7,265 nucleotides of DNA from Methanobacteriota archaeon (GTDB lineage: Archaea > Thermoplasmatota > Poseidoniia > Poseidoniales > Thalassarchaeaceae): NCBI GenBank assembly GCA_002725475.1, contig PBPH01000112.1, positions 1-7,265 on the forward strand. Reading direction: 5' to 3'. Of this stretch, positions 6,544-7,265 are shown in pieces. The notes below the pieces were generated by a model. The model saw only the letters and a list, made by a program, of their open reading frames with translations. It made no database searches and was not told where the DNA came from. Within the stretch, counting starts at the first letter, position 1. Every line of letters starts with the position of its first letter. Position numbers and translations under genes: made by a program.

Positions 6544-7265
6544 ATGCGAAGGAATATGGAACACCAAGTAAGCACGATTGAAAAAGTAGCAGAGACATTG
6601 ATTTTACCTCTTTTTGAGGGAATAAAAAAACCTCCCAATCGTTCTTTAGTTGGTTTGAGTCGTAGCGCACAAACCCAAGTCAAGGGGGCAATTGGTAGCG
6701 CTGATTTTGATGGTAAATCTGGAAAGTCGATGACGTTGTGGGATGAAGAATGCAAAGTACTCTTGGTTGGAATGGGTAAATCTGAAGATTTGGATGAAAA
6801 TAACGCTAGGGATGCCGGAGCAAAAATGGTGGCTAGTTTCTCTAAAACTCATGGCAAAAACCTCACGGTTCGTTTTACATCTGGTTGGAAAGCAAATCAA
6901 ATGGTTGCTTTTGCAGAGGGGATGATGTTGAGGGATTACAAATTTGATAAATATCTATCAAAGGATGAAGATGACGAAGATGATAACCGTCAATACAATG
7001 TTAATTTCCAAGCATCTGATCGACATCAAGAGAGACTCTCGAAAGGTTGTGACCGAGTCTCATCAATATGTGTAGGTGTGCACATTGCCCGTGATTTGGG
7101 TAATGAACCAGCAAACAAATTATACCCGATGGAATACGCTTCACGAGCTGAAAGTTTTGCTAAGGATAAGGATAATCTAACAGTAACAGTACTAGATTGG
7201 GATCAACTCCATGAGAATAAAATGGGTGGTCTAATCAATGTAGGAAAGGGAAGTGAGCACAAACC
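6544..7265 (+). CDS. M17 leucyl aminopeptidase family protein (partial, 3' end outside window)
   Basis: The frame is open to the window edge and gives 240 residues. The motif ARDLGNEPANKLYP (182-195) is the hallmark segment linking the two domains of cytosolic leucyl aminopeptidases (PepA-type). MGGLINVGKGSEHKP (227-241) matches the start of the catalytic domain, where the family has MGG(L/I)-x-x-VG-x-GS. Residues about 1-170 are the variable N-terminal domain, here with an acidic insert (about 140-147, KDEDDEDD). The metal ligands and catalytic residues lie beyond the window, so activity cannot be confirmed. The enzyme would release N-terminal amino acids from peptides in the cytoplasm. ATG 6544 is chosen; AGGG at 6533-6536 lies 7 nt upstream and an in-frame TAG sits at 6532-6534. 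ATG 6556 is an alternative. There is no signal peptide. It follows the secreted carboxypeptidase on the same strand but probably has its own promoter. Confidence 0.9.
   Translation, partial: MRRNMEHQVSTIEKVAETLILPLFEGIKKPPNRSLVGLSRSAQTQVKGAIGSADFDGKSGKSMTLWDEECKVLLVGMGKSEDLDENNARDAGAKMVASFSKTHGKNLTVRFTSGWKANQMVAFAEGMMLRDYKFDKYLSKDEDDEDDNRQYNVNFQASDRHQERLSKGCDRVSSICVGVHIARDLGNEPANKLYPMEYASRAESFAKDKDNLTVTVLDWDQLHENKMGGLINVGKGSEHK

Noticed and set aside
6967..6990. GAT/GAA-rich tract as a simple sequence repeat
   Set aside because: It is an in-frame acidic insert (EDDEDD) in the aminopeptidase N-terminal domain, with mixed codons rather than an expanded repeat.

Overview
The window looks like part of a planktonic archaeal chromosome, most probably a marine Thermoplasmatota lineage such as Marine Group II (Candidatus Poseidoniales) or a close relative. 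This rests on several things together. There is a very large, asparagine-rich, sequon-studded secreted protein with a C-terminal membrane anchor, and a secreted M14 carboxypeptidase with a hydrophobic-plus-basic C-terminal tail. There is a small acidic protein resembling an archaeal family of unknown function. Several starts have archaeal-looking AT-rich boxes rather than bacterial -35/-10 pairs. The base composition is moderately AT-rich. The lineage is an inference; no rRNA or ribosomal protein gene is present to fix it.

Layout. Two gene sets diverge from a roughly 178-bp control region at 3909-4086. Leftward on the minus strand come a 133-residue acidic protein (3507-3908), a 1045-residue secreted, membrane-anchored beta-rich protein (310-3447), and the N-terminal 95 residues of a low-molecular-weight phosphatase/arsenate reductase-type enzyme (286 down to the window edge). 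The gaps are 59 and 23 bp, so these three could be one transcript. Rightward on the plus strand come an agmatinase/arginase-family ureohydrolase (start placed at 4087, not at the longer upstream start), an M14 zinc carboxypeptidase with signal peptide and C-terminal anchor (5045-6406, GTG start, 37 bp downstream), and, after a 137-bp AT-rich gap, the N-terminal 240 residues of an M17 leucyl aminopeptidase-type protein that runs off the right edge.

How they may work together. The plus-strand genes fit peptide and nitrogen scavenging. A surface carboxypeptidase would trim exogenous peptides, a cytosolic aminopeptidase would finish imported peptides, and a ureohydrolase would release urea from a guanidino compound such as agmatine or arginine. 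The minus-strand genes are less clear: an uncharacterised small protein, a surface protein and a redox-type phosphatase-fold enzyme have no obvious shared pathway. The most unusual material is the intergenic DNA between the divergent genes, which holds two inverted repeats and a duplicated G-tract, and the family of about 43-residue degenerate repeats in the large surface protein. No RNA gene, insertion sequence, CRISPR array or clear sign of recent transfer was found.
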